Source of the DNA: Gammaproteobacteria bacterium
Lineage (GTDB): Bacteria > Pseudomonadota > Gammaproteobacteria > HK1
Length of the DNA stretch: 54,678 nucleotides
Assembly (NCBI GenBank): GCA_022824305.1
Contig: JAJEAD010000093.1
Coordinates: forward strand, 1 to 54,678
Reading direction: 5' to 3'
Within the stretch, counting starts at the first letter, position 1. Every line of letters starts with the position of its first letter. The position numbers and the translations under genes are program-made. The notes under the pieces were generated by a model. It saw only the letters and a list, made by a program, of their open reading frames with translations. It had not been told where the DNA came from and made no database searches. Of the stretch, positions 16,735-25,435 are shown one piece after another.

Positions 16735-18060
16735 GTGAAGGTGCTGGTGGTCGGAGGGGGAGGCCGGGAGCACGCGCTGGCGTGGAAGGCCGCCCAGTCG
16801 CCGCGCGTGCATCGCGTGTTCGTCGCCCCGGGAAACGCGGGCACCGCCCGGGAGGGCAAGGTCGAGAACGTGGCGCTCGACGCCGGCGACATCGAGGGGC
16901 TGCTCGCATTCGCCCGGGGCGAGGATGTCGGCCTCACAATCGTGGGACCCGAGGCGCCGCTCGTCGCGGGCATCGCGGACCGTTTCGAGGCGGCGGGGCT
17001 GCGCATCTTCGGCCCCCGCGCGCGCGCCGCCGAGCTGGAGGCATCGAAGGCATTCTGCAAGGACTTCCTCGCGCGTCACGGCATTCCCACCGCCGCCAGC
17101 CGGGTCTTCGACGACATCGGGCCCGCGCTCGACTACATCGAGTCGAAAGGCGCTCCCATCGTCGTCAAGGCGGATGGGCTGACGGGCGGCAAGGGCGTGG
17201 TGGTCGCGCACAGCGTCGGCGCCGCGCGCGAGGCGGCGGCCGGCATGCTCGCGCGGGATCTCTTCGGGAAAGCGGGCCGCCGCGTGGTGGTCGAAGAGCA
17301 TCTCGAGGGCGAGGAGGCGAGTTTCATTGCCATCGTCGGCGGCGGCAAGGTCCTCCCGCTCGCTCCCAGTCAGGACCACAAGGCGCTCGGAGAAGGCGAT
17401 ACCGGACCGAACACCGGTGGCATGGGAGCCTACTCGCCCGCGCCGATCGTCGACACCGAGACGTCCGAGCGCATACTGCACGAAGTCATCGAGCCCACGG
17501 TGCGAGGCCTCGAAGCGGAGGGGCGGGCCTACACCGGGTTCCTCTACGCCGGCCTGATGATCGACGGCCATGGCGCGCCCCGTGTCCTCGAATACAACTG
17601 CCGAGGCGGCGATCCGGAAACCCAGCCCGTCATGATGCGCCTGCGCTCGGACCTGGTGGAGCTCTGCGAAGCCGCGATCGACGCCCGGCTCGACGAGGCC
17701 GAAGCGCGATGGGACGAACGCGCCGCCCTTGGCGTGGTGATGGCGGCGGAGGGCTACCCGGGCGAGTACCCCGGGGGGGAGCCGGTTCAACTGTCCTTGT
17801 TCAACGAGACCGACCCGGCGTCGAGGTCCGACGAGACCTGCCTGACCAAGGTGTTTCATGCCGGCACCCGTCTCGAAGGCACGCAGGTGCTCACCGCCGG
17901 CGGTCGGGTGCTCTGCGTCTGCGCCCTGGGTGAGGATGTGCGAAGCGCCGCGGCGCTCGCGTACCGGCGGGTCGAGAGCATAAGCTGGCCGCACGCCTAC
18001 TTCCGCCGCGACATCGGCTATCGCGCCGTCGAGCGCGAGGAGGAGGCGGCACGCGCATGA
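16735..18060 (+). CDS. purD: Phosphoribosylamine-glycine ligase (GARS)
   Basis: Joins glycine to phosphoribosylamine with ATP, step 2 of purine synthesis. The 441 residues (family about 420-430) include the N-terminal VLVVGGGGREHALAWK, the ATP-grasp domain with KADGLTGGKGVVV, the loop PSQDHKALGEGDTGPNTGGM, the metal-binding EYNCRGGDPETQ and a complete C-terminal domain. GTG 16735 is chosen for the family N-terminus and the GAGGA upstream. The TGA overlaps the lutA ATG as ATGA, an unusual coupling of purine synthesis and lactate use. purH is 9.6 kb upstream rather than adjacent. Confidence 0.96.
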   Translation: MKVLVVGGGGREHALAWKAAQSPRVHRVFVAPGNAGTAREGKVENVALDAGDIEGLLAFARGEDVGLTIVGPEAPLVAGIADRFEAAGLRIFGPRARAAELEASKAFCKDFLARHGIPTAASRVFDDIGPALDYIESKGAPIVVKADGLTGGKGVVVAHSVGAAREAAAGMLARDLFGKAGRRVVVEEHLEGEEASFIAIVGGGKVLPLAPSQDHKALGEGDTGPNTGGMGAYSPAPIVDTETSERILHEVIEPTVRGLEAEGRAYTGFLYAGLMIDGHGAPRVLEYNCRGGDPETQPVMMRLRSDLVELCEAAIDARLDEAEARWDERAALGVVMAAEGYPGEYPGGEPVQLSLFNETDPASRSDETCLTKVFHAGTRLEGTQVLTAGGRVLCVCALGEDVRSAAALAYRRVESISWPHAYFRRDIGYRAVEREEEAARA

Positions 18061-18815
18061 AGGAGCCGGTGCGCGTCGGCCTGTTCGCGACCTGCCTGGT
18101 CGACCTCTTCCGTCCCAACGTGGGATTCGCCGCGGTCAAGCTTCTCGAGGAGGCCGGCTGCGAAGTCGAGGTGCCGCCGCTGCAGACCTGCTGCGGCCAG
18201 CCCGCCTACAACAGCGGAGACTTCCCCACCAGCCGGGAAGTCGCCAAGCAGGTGATCGCGGCCTTCGAAGGCTTCGACTACGTGGTGGCGCCGTCGGGCT
18301 CGTGCGCCGCGGTGCTCAAGCTGCACTATCCCCTTCTCTTCCCCACCGATCATCACTGGCGCGCGCGCGCCGAAGCGCTCGCCCCCCGCTGTTTCGAGCT
18401 GATGCAGTTCCTGGTCGACAAGCTCTTCCCGAGCGAGCCGCCGCCCCGCTTCTCGGGCACCGTCGCCTACCACGACTCCTGTTCGGGGCGCCGTGAGCTC
18501 GGCGTCTACCGCCAGCCGCGCACCCTGCTCGACCGGGTCGAGGGCCTCGAGCGCGTCGAGGTCGAGGACGGTGAAGTGTGCTGCGGCTTCGGGGGCACCT
18601 TCTGCGTCAAGTACCCGAAGATCTCGGAACGCATGGTGAGCGACAAGGCCGAGAGCGTGCGCCGCACCGGGGCGGGCACCCTGCTCGGCGGGGACCTCGG
18701 CTGCCTGCTCAACATCGCCGGACGCCTCTCTCGGGAAGGCAGCCCGGTGAAGGTCTACCACGCGGCGGAAGTGCTGGCGGAGATGGCGGACGGGCCGGCG
18801 ATCGGCCGGCGCTGA
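18057..18815 (+). CDS. lutA: LutA/YkgE family (Fe-S)-binding protein of L-lactate oxidation
   Basis: 252 residues with two CCG domains, the cysteine-rich modules that bind the unusual iron-sulfur cluster in heterodisulfide-reductase-like proteins: LQTCCGQPAYNSG (residue ~42) and VCCGFGGTFCVKYP (~178). GLFATCLVDLFRPNVGFA is the standard N-terminus of LutA/YkgE. With LutB and LutC it forms a flavin-independent L-lactate dehydrogenase complex that feeds pyruvate. The ATG overlaps the purD stop, so expression should follow purD. Confidence 0.93.
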   Translation: MKEPVRVGLFATCLVDLFRPNVGFAAVKLLEEAGCEVEVPPLQTCCGQPAYNSGDFPTSREVAKQVIAAFEGFDYVVAPSGSCAAVLKLHYPLLFPTDHHWRARAEALAPRCFELMQFLVDKLFPSEPPPRFSGTVAYHDSCSGRRELGVYRQPRTLLDRVEGLERVEVEDGEVCCGFGGTFCVKYPKISERMVSDKAESVRRTGAGTLLGGDLGCLLNIAGRLSREGSPVKVYHAAEVLAEMADGPAIGRR

Positions 18816-18822
18816 GCATCAC

Positions 18823-20247
18823 ATGGAAGCGTTGAGCCGGCACTTTCCCGTCCGATCCGTCGCCGCGATGAACAACCCGGACCTGCAGGCCGCGATGGGC
18901 CGGGCCAAGGGCGGCTTCATCGGCAAGCGCCGCCGCGCGGTCGAGGGGCTTCCGGAGTTCGAGGCGCTCCGGGTGGCGGGCAGGGAGATCAAGGAGCACA
19001 CCCTCTCCCATCTCGACTACTACCTGGAGCATTTCGAGGAGCGGGTGGCGGCAAGCGGCGGCACGGTGCACTGGGCGGACAGCGCGCAGGACGCCTGCCG
19101 CATCGTCGTCGATCTCTGCCGTAATGCCGAGGCGCGTCACGTCACCAAGGGCAAGTCCATGGTGGGGGAGGAGATCGGAATCAACGAGGCGCTCGAGGCG
19201 GCGGGCATCGAGCGCATGGAGACCGATCTCGGCGAGTACATCATCCAGCTCGCCGGCGAGCCCCCCAGCCACATCATCGCGCCCGCGGTGCACAAGACCC
19301 GTCAGCAGGTGAGCGAGCTCTTCCATCGCCACCACGGGCCGCTGGGCTACACCGAAGTCCAGAGCGAGGTCGCGGCCCTCGTCGACGAGGCGCGGCAGGT
19401 GCTGCGGGACAAGTTTCTCGATGCCGACGTGGGGATTACCGGAGCCAACTTCCTGGTCGCGGAGACCGGGTCGGTGGTGCTGGTCACCAACGAAGGCAAC
19501 GCGGATCTCACCAACACCCTTCCCCGGGTGCACATCGTGACCGCGGGCATCGAGAAGGTGGTCCCGACGCTCGAGGACGCGAGCACCCTGCTTCGCCTCC
19601 TCGCCCGCAGCGCCACCGGCCAGGAAATGTCGACCTACACTACCGTGTCGACCGGACCCCGTGCGGGCGAGGACCTGGACGGCCCCGAAGAGTTCCACGT
19701 GGTGCTCGTCGACAACGGCCGCTCCCAGATGCTCGGCAACGAGTTCCACCCCATGCTGCGCTGCATCCGCTGCGGCGCGTGCATGAACCACTGCCCGGTC
19801 TACTCGTCCGTCGGCGGACACGCCTACGGCTGGGTCTACGTCGGTCCGATGGGCTCGGTGCTGACGCCGCTGATGGTGGGCCTGGAGGAAGCGGGCCACC
19901 TGCCCAACGCCTGCACCCTGAACGGGCGCTGCGAGGAGGTCTGCCCGGTGGGCATTCCCTTGCCGGGCATGCTGCGCTCCCTGCGGCGGCGCCAGTTCGA
20001 GGACGGCCTGGGCTCCCGTCGCGCGCGACTCGGTCTCGCCGCCTGGAGCTGGCTGGTGCGCCGTCCCCGGCTCTACCGCCGTCTCGTCGCGCTCGGGGTG
20101 CGTGCGCTCTCGCTGCTCGGCCGAGGCGGCCGCCTGCGCCGCCTGCCCCTCGCTTCCGGCTGGACCGGGGCCCGGGACCTGCCGGCCCCGTCGGGACGGA
20201 CTTTCGTCAGCGCGTGGCGCGATCAGGCTCGGAGGTCCGTGCGATGA
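18823..20247 (+). CDS. lutB: LutB family iron-sulfur protein of L-lactate oxidation
   Basis: 474 residues, close to the family length. An N-terminal LutB/LutC-like domain (NEGNADLTNTLPRVHIV, GADFLVAETG-type segment ITGANFLVAETGSVVL) is followed by the ferredoxin-like pair CIRCGACMNHCPVY (about residue 313) and CTLNGRCEEVCPVGIPLPGM, which bind two 4Fe-4S clusters. It is the electron-carrying subunit of the lactate utilisation complex. It starts 7 bases after lutA, and its TGA overlaps the lutC start as ATGA. Confidence 0.93.
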   Translation: MEALSRHFPVRSVAAMNNPDLQAAMGRAKGGFIGKRRRAVEGLPEFEALRVAGREIKEHTLSHLDYYLEHFEERVAASGGTVHWADSAQDACRIVVDLCRNAEARHVTKGKSMVGEEIGINEALEAAGIERMETDLGEYIIQLAGEPPSHIIAPAVHKTRQQVSELFHRHHGPLGYTEVQSEVAALVDEARQVLRDKFLDADVGITGANFLVAETGSVVLVTNEGNADLTNTLPRVHIVTAGIEKVVPTLEDASTLLRLLARSATGQEMSTYTTVSTGPRAGEDLDGPEEFHVVLVDNGRSQMLGNEFHPMLRCIRCGACMNHCPVYSSVGGHAYGWVYVGPMGSVLTPLMVGLEEAGHLPNACTLNGRCEEVCPVGIPLPGMLRSLRRRQFEDGLGSRRARLGLAAWSWLVRRPRLYRRLVALGVRALSLLGRGGRLRRLPLASGWTGARDLPAPSGRTFVSAWRDQARRSVR

Positions 20248-20903
20248 GCAACGCGCGGGACAGGGTAATCCGCAACGTGCGGCGTTCCCTCAACCGCAGC
20301 GCCCCCCTGTCGCCAACGCTGAGGAATGCGCTCGAGGCGCGCCTGCGGCACCCTGCCCCCAATTTGCAGCCTCGCATCGACGAGCCGCTCATGGAACGCT
20401 TTCTCGCCAGGCTGGCGGCGGTGAACGTGAAGGTGACGCGTCTGCCGGACCTGGACCGGGTCTCGGAGACGGTCGAGCGACACATGGAGACCCACGGCCT
20501 CGGCACCCGGCTCGTCGCGGCGCCGGATCCGGAGCTCGCCGGGATTCGCTGGTCCAATCGCCTCGAGGTGGAGCGTCGCGCCGCGGTGGGCGAGGACCTC
20601 GTGAGCGTTACCGGCGCCTTCGCGGGGATTGCCGAGAGCGGCACCCTGGTGCTGCTCTCCGGGCCCCACAGCCCCACCACGCTCAATTTCCTTCCCGGCG
20701 ATCACCTCGTGGTGCTGGCGACCGACCGCGTGCTTCCCGCCATGGAGGAGGTCTGGGCCCGGCTGCGCGCGAGGGAAGGCGGGATGCCGCGCACCGTCAA
20801 CTTCATCAGCGGACCTTCGCGGACCGCCGACGTCGAGCAGACCATGCAGGAGGGCGCGCACGGTCCCCGGCGCCTCCACCTGCTCCTGATCGGCGGCGCC
20901 TGA
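20244..20903 (+). CDS. lutC: LutC family subunit of L-lactate oxidation
   Basis: 219 residues of the LUD domain family. The core VSVTGAFAGIAESGTLVLLSGP and the end VNFISGPSRTADVEQTMQEGAHGPRRLHLLLI are near-identical to LutC/YkgG proteins. ATG 20244 overlaps the lutB TGA. LutC is needed for growth on L-lactate in the organisms studied. The operon purD-lutABC continues after 83 bases with a crotonase gene. Confidence 0.93.
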   Translation: MSNARDRVIRNVRRSLNRSAPLSPTLRNALEARLRHPAPNLQPRIDEPLMERFLARLAAVNVKVTRLPDLDRVSETVERHMETHGLGTRLVAAPDPELAGIRWSNRLEVERRAAVGEDLVSVTGAFAGIAESGTLVLLSGPHSPTTLNFLPGDHLVVLATDRVLPAMEEVWARLRAREGGMPRTVNFISGPSRTADVEQTMQEGAHGPRRLHLLLIGGA

Positions 20904-20986
20904 GCGCCCCGCGTCCGGCCTCGGGACCGGATCGGAGCGGCGCGTCGGCGGCCGCTGCCGCACCCCTGCCCCTTCGAGGAGACAGC

Positions 20987-21763
20987 ATGGCCAGCCAGGA
21001 ACACACGCTCTACGCGGTGCGGGACGCCGCCGCGTGGATCACGTTGAATCGACCCGAGAAGCGCAACGCCCTGTCGGGCACCCTGGTACGCGAGGTCTTC
21101 GAGCACCTGGCGGTCGCCGCCGGCGACGAGGGGGTACGCTGCGTCGTCGTCACCGGCGCGGGCAGCGCCTTCTGCTCGGGAATGGACCTTCAGAGTCCGC
21201 CCGGCCACGTCGCTCCGGGCGAGCGGCCCGTGCCCTTCGAAGCCCTGGTGCGCGCCATCCTGGAGAGCGAGAAGCCGGTCATCGCCGCCGTCAACGGCCC
21301 CGCGTTCGCGGGCGGGCTGGGCCTGGTGGGGGCGAGCGACATTGTCGTCTGCGCCGGCAGCGCGGTGTTCAGCTTCAGCGAGGTGCTTCTCGGGCTGATT
21401 CCGGGCGTCATATCGGCGGTGTGCGTGCCCAAGCTCGGCGCGCATCACGCGATGCGGCTCTTCCTCACCGGAGAGCGCTTCGATGCCGAGGCCGCCGTGC
21501 GCTACGGGCTGGTGCACCGCGCGGTGCCCGACGAGGGGCTGGAGGCGGCGGTGGCCGAGGAGACCGCGGCGATCGCCCGCGGCGGGCCGAACGCGGTCGC
21601 GGAGTGCAAGCGGCTCGTGCGCGACCGCAGCGAAGCTCCCGGGCGGGAGGAGCTGGAGCGCCTGGCCCGGTGGAGCGAGCGCATGTTCCGGTCCGAGGAG
21701 GGCCGCGAGGGCATGGCGGCCTTCCTCGAGAAGCGCAGGCCCCGCTGGGTGGACGGCGCCTAG
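20987..21763 (+). CDS. Enoyl-CoA hydratase/isomerase family protein
   Basis: 258 residues of the crotonase superfamily. Features: WITLNRPEKRNALSGTLV, the oxyanion-hole segments GSAFCSGMDL and GPAFAGGLGLVGASDIVVC, FSEVLLGLIPGVIS, and a C-terminal R(W/R)-rich trimerisation helix. The position of one of the two usual catalytic glutamates is not occupied (GASDI), while the SEV Glu is kept, a pattern seen in methylglutaconyl-CoA hydratases and other variants. ATG 20987 has GAGGA six bases upstream. The reaction (hydration or isomerisation of an acyl-CoA) cannot be pinned down. Confidence 0.9.
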   Translation: MASQEHTLYAVRDAAAWITLNRPEKRNALSGTLVREVFEHLAVAAGDEGVRCVVVTGAGSAFCSGMDLQSPPGHVAPGERPVPFEALVRAILESEKPVIAAVNGPAFAGGLGLVGASDIVVCAGSAVFSFSEVLLGLIPGVISAVCVPKLGAHHAMRLFLTGERFDAEAAVRYGLVHRAVPDEGLEAAVAEETAAIARGGPNAVAECKRLVRDRSEAPGREELERLARWSERMFRSEEGREGMAAFLEKRRPRWVDGA

Positions 21764-22089
21764 ACATTATGGACCTGCCTTGGGCTTGAGATACGTAGGT
21801 TATGTTCGAGCCAGGAGCCTTGACGCTGAGCCACATCGAGGAGGGCAGGTCATGAACGAGTGTAGCGGATGCGTCGGCTTGGACACTAAAGTGTAGGAAC
21901 TACATGTTTAACTCCACTGGAAGTCACTGATCCGCGCACTCAGCCACGGTTTGAAATGCGATTCTTCCTGTGGTGGGCGATGAAGTCGGCGGCGACCAAT
22001 CCGGGGCCTCGCCAGCATCGGCCGATGCCGCGTCGCAGAATGGCTTGCACGTGTCACCGATTCTTCTCGCAGCAATAGATCGGTGGCAT
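21764..22089 (+). other. Gene-free gap with a possible IS110 transposase start remnant
   Basis: This 326-base gap has no complete gene. At 21853 an ATG behind GAGGAGGG encodes 14 codons, MNECSGCVGLDTKV, then stops. CVGLDT is how many IS110 family transposases begin (first Asp of the DEDD motif). A small perfect inverted repeat, TGTAG-GAA-CTACA, sits at 21892-21904 where the remnant breaks off. The rest shows no coding or structural signal I can support. Confidence 0.35.
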
Positions 22090-23550
22090 ATGCGCGTTAG
22101 GAGCGTGGTGGCCGCCGGGCTGCTAGTGGCGACGAGCACGGCGGGTGCGGATGGACATCCTGTGATCGATGTACTGGTCGCACACACGCCGTCGGCAACG
22201 GCTCGCATGGGTAATGTCGAGCGTTGGACTCGCCAACGGGTGGAAGAGACCAACGGGGCGTTTACCGCGAGCGGGATCCGCGCACGACTGTGTCTCGCGG
22301 GCACGCTGCGCGTGGTCTATCACGAGTCCGGGGACATGTGGACGGACCTGGTCAGGCTTCGCGAGATCAGCGACGGCCACATGGACGAGGTCCCCGCCGT
22401 GCGCGATCGGGTGGCGGCTGACTTGGTGGCGTTGGTGATCCCGAGGCCGTTCAGAGCGCGCGTGCGGTTGGAGTTACTCGGGCGCGGCGAACCATGCATC
22501 CGATGCGTTCCTCATCATCGCTTACCAATGGGCTGGTGCGAGTGACCTGTGGCGTTTCGCACACGAAGTCGGCCATCAATTCGGTGCCGGCCACAACCCC
22601 GAGGAGGAGATCAACGCGCACTATCCGCGAGGGCACGGCCTGTGCGCGCGCGGGTGGCGCACGATCATGGCGTACGACTCGCCTCGCCGGGGATGCTCGC
22701 ACATCGAGGGGTGTACTCTGGTCCGCGGGTGCGTCGGCGCGGACGCATCGCGGGCGATGTGGACGTGCGCAACAACGTGGCCGTGATCGACGCCAATGCC
22801 CCGAGGGTTGCGCTCTACCGCGGCGCGGAGCCGGTGTCGGAGCCTGCCGCGTTGGTTTCCTACCTCGTGCCCGTGTCCAACGGTGTCACGCAGGGGGTCG
22901 TGCGCGTGGAGAATCTTTCGCGGCACGCCGGGACGGTCGAAGTCACCGCCATCGATGACGCAGGAGTGGTATACGGCCCGATGTCCCTGGAGGTCGGGGC
23001 GCGTGCGGTGCGTGTCCTGCGGGCACAGACGCTCGAGGAGGCGGTTGGCGATGACCTTGGCGGATGGGTGCTCTCGATGAAGTCCGATCTTGATATTGAA
23101 GCGCGGGCGTACGCGTATACGTCAAGCATTGTGAGTCGCACCGACATCGAGGCGCGCAAGGTGGATGTGGGGACGGAGCCGCCCGTCTGGGATCGGTACC
23201 GCTACCGTCTGGTAGACGTGAGGCCCGGCCGGGCTATGAACAAGCGAAGCTCCATCCGCGTGGTGAATCGTACCGACGAAACGGCTCGCGTATACGTGGC
23301 GGCCCGCGATGATCGAGGAGAGCGAGCGCAGGGAAACGGCGTGGACTTCTACCTGCCGCCTGGCAGGGCTCGCGAGGTGCGAGTCGCAGATCTCGAGCGC
23401 GGCGGCGACAACCTGTCCGGCTCATTGGGCGAGGGCCGTGACCAGTGGAGATTCGATGTGAGGTCCGACCAACCGGTGCACGTGATACACCTGCGGCGCA
23501 GTGTGGAAGGCCAAGTCGTGAGCATTCCGGGAAGTATGCCGGAACAGTAA
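22090..23550 (+). pseudogene. M72-like (peptidyl-Asp) metalloendopeptidase, frameshifted
   Basis: A secreted zinc peptidase spread over three frame segments. Segment 1 (from ATG 22090): signal peptide VVAAGLLVATSTAGA and IDVLVAHTPSATARMG, then SDGHMDEVPAVRDRVAADLV, as in M72 enzymes. Segment 2 (about 22457-22707, another frame) holds the zinc site HEVGHQFGAGH at 22562 and a Met-turn TIMAYDSP. Segment 3 returns to the first frame (GVYSGPRVRRRGRIAGD) and carries two beta-rich modules like the N-terminal part of the protein at the left edge of the window. The shifts fall at a GCGCGCG run (~22456) and a GGGG run (22708-22711), so assembly error is possible. If the frames are joined the protein is about 485 residues and looks intact. 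Confidence 0.8.
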
Positions 23551-23750
23551 GACACGTTTCCGAGGCGACGCTTTCCCGGGGATCGGGATCCCTCCGAATT
23601 CTCGTTGAACCATCCAGGGTACTCTGGAGACTGTCTCGCTCGAGTCACGCGGTCGGGGCCGTTTCGTCCACCGGCTCAACCGATTACGGATGCGAATTCA
23701 CTGGATACTTTGCCGGTCGGATGCTGGTAGCTGGGTTTCGTTGGCTTGGA

Positions 23751-23770
23751 TACTGTAATAAAATACAGTA
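23751..23770 (+). promoter_or_regulatory. LexA (SOS) box
   Basis: A perfect 7-base inverted repeat TACTGTA..TACAGTA in the CTGT-N8-ACAG form of the gammaproteobacterial LexA operator, AT-rich in its centre like the E. coli consensus. It lies 35 bases before the ATG of the DUF222-HNH endonuclease and overlaps the likely promoter (TTGGAT at 23746 with TATTCC 17 bases on). Repression by LexA and induction by DNA damage are inferred. Confidence 0.8.
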
Positions 23771-23805
23771 TTCCATTCCCCCTCGACTCGAGCGCCCGTC
23801 AATCC

Positions 23806-25329
23806 ATGCCCCATATCGCAACCTGCCTTCCGGACTCGAAAGCCACCCCACCGGCGGCCATCCCTTCCGAGAATCTCGCCCACCTGAGCAACGATGAGCT
23901 TGCCGCCGCGGTGGCTACTCTCGCCGCCCACATCCATGCAGCGACGTATCGGCTTCTCACCTTGATCGCGGAGCTCGATCGCCGGGAGGTGTGGGCGGAG
24001 CAGGGGGCGCTGACGTGCGCGCACTGGCTGGGATGGGCCTGCGGCATCGACGCCCACACCGCCCGCGAGAAGGTGCGCGTCGCCCGGGCGCTCGAAGATC
24101 TGCCGCTGCTCTCGGCGGCTGCGGCCCGCGGCGAGCTGGGATACTCCAAGCTGCGGGCGCTGACCCGGATCGCAAGCGCGGAGAACGAGCCCGATCTCCT
24201 GGAAATCGGCCGCTACGGCACCGCGCAGCACGTGGAGAAGTTCGTGCGCTCGCACCGCCGGGCCAAGCGCGCGGAGGAGACGGAGCACGCCGATGTCCAG
24301 CACCGGGAGCGCTCGCTGACGTACTGGTACGACGACGACGGGACGCTGGTGCTCTACGGGAGATTCCCGCCCGAGACCGGTGCGCGCATCCTGAGCGCGC
24401 TCGATGCGGCGATGGAGGCGCACGCATCCGAGCAGCCCGCCTCGCAGTGGTGCGACGAGGGCGCGCCTCCGGACGTCCCACGTGGGACGTCCCGGTCGGG
24501 GGCGACCACGAGCGAGCGCATTCCGCATCCCCCGGCCGGAAATCCGCCATCGGCGTCCGAGGAGGGTATCTCCCCGGACGTCCCACGTGAGACGTATGCG
24601 GAGAGGCCCTCGCACACCGTGCGCAGAGCCGATGCCCTGGCGTGGATGGCCGATCGGCTCTTCGAGGAAGGTGAGGCTCCGGCGCTCAGCCCCCACCGCC
24701 ACGAGGTGGTCGTGCACGTGGATTCCAATGTGCTCGCCCGGGGCGAGGCGGGTCGATGCGAGATTGAGCACCACGGCACCCTGGCGGCGGAGACCGTCCG
24801 GCGGCTCTGCTGCGACGGCGCCGTCGTCGCCACCGTCGACGGCCCGAAGGGCGAGCCGCTCAGCGTGGGCCGGCGCACCCGCGCCATTTCGCCGGCGCTT
24901 CGGCGCGCGCTCATGAGCCGCGACCGCGGCTGCCGCTTTCCCGGATGTGCGGCCACTCACCGCCTGCACGGGCACCACGTGCGCCACTGGGCGGAGGGCG
25001 GCGAGACCGCGCTCGACAACCTCGTGCTGCTGTGCCCGGCGCATCACCGCCTCGTCCATGAAGGTGGCTTCGACGTTCGCCGTCTCGACGACGGCGCGCT
25101 GCGCTTCACCGATCCGAACGGCAATGCCCTGCGAGCGCCTTCACCGATCGAAGCCTCCTCGCCCGCCGCCATCGTGGCCCGGAGCGACGCGCGCGGACTG
25201 GCGATCGACCGGGAGACCGCGACGGCGCGGTGGCTCGGCGAACCCATCGACTACGACCACGCGATCATGGTCACGATGTACATGTGGGGAGAGAAGAGCA
25301 GGCCGTCGGGTACCCCTCGGATCACATAG
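23806..25329 (+). CDS. DUF222 / HNH endonuclease (13E12-like family)
   Basis: 507 residues: an N-terminal alpha-helical DUF222 domain (LSNDELAAAVATLAAHIHAATY, LIAELDRREVW, SYSKLRALTRIA-type segment), a low-complexity hinge around residues 218-265, and a C-terminal HNH nuclease. The nuclease reads CRFPGCAATHRLHGHHVRHW then GGETALDNLVLLCPAHHRLVHEGG. Zinc Cys pairs and catalytic His-His are all present. ATG 23806 follows the LexA box; a TTG start at 23746 would overlap it. The hinge contains two copies of PDVPRGT/PDVPRET encoded by a 22-bp palindrome and its near-copy. The family includes the repeated 13E12 genes of mycobacteria, some of which are also SOS-regulated. Confidence 0.9.
   Translation: MPHIATCLPDSKATPPAAIPSENLAHLSNDELAAAVATLAAHIHAATYRLLTLIAELDRREVWAEQGALTCAHWLGWACGIDAHTAREKVRVARALEDLPLLSAAAARGELGYSKLRALTRIASAENEPDLLEIGRYGTAQHVEKFVRSHRRAKRAEETEHADVQHRERSLTYWYDDDGTLVLYGRFPPETGARILSALDAAMEAHASEQPASQWCDEGAPPDVPRGTSRSGATTSERIPHPPAGNPPSASEEGISPDVPRETYAERPSHTVRRADALAWMADRLFEEGEAPALSPHRHEVVVHVDSNVLARGEAGRCEIEHHGTLAAETVRRLCCDGAVVATVDGPKGEPLSVGRRTRAISPALRRALMSRDRGCRFPGCAATHRLHGHHVRHWAEGGETALDNLVLLCPAHHRLVHEGGFDVRRLDDGALRFTDPNGNALRAPSPIEASSPAAIVARSDARGLAIDRETATARWLGEPIDYDHAIMVTMYMWGEKSRPSGTPRIT
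24471..24492 (+). repeat. Perfect 22-bp palindrome inside the HNH gene
   Basis: GGACGTCCCAC followed by its exact reverse complement GTGGGACGTCC. It encodes PDVPRGTS in the low-complexity hinge between the DUF222 and HNH domains. A near-copy with two changes is 105 bases downstream. Confidence 0.85.
24576..24597 (+). repeat. Imperfect copy of the 22-bp palindrome in the HNH gene
   Basis: GGACGTCCCACGTGAGACGT, same frame as the first copy, encoding PDVPRETY. The spacing of 105 bases is a whole number of codons, so the pair behaves as an in-frame repeat unit. Confidence 0.8.
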
Positions 25330-25435
25330 GGCTCGACAATAGGGTGGCGGCGTGTCGTGTGCAGACCTCGGGCTCGTGCGCAAGACCGGCGACTTCGGGG
25401 TAGTGGGCTAGTTTGAAACTGGGCCCTTTGGTCGC

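Noticed and set aside
22549..22760. Plus-strand reading MAFRTRSRPSIRCRPQPRG as the start of the peptidase C-terminal protein
   Set aside because: This stretch is off-frame relative to the zinc-site segment; the coherent protein is obtained only by joining the three frame segments.
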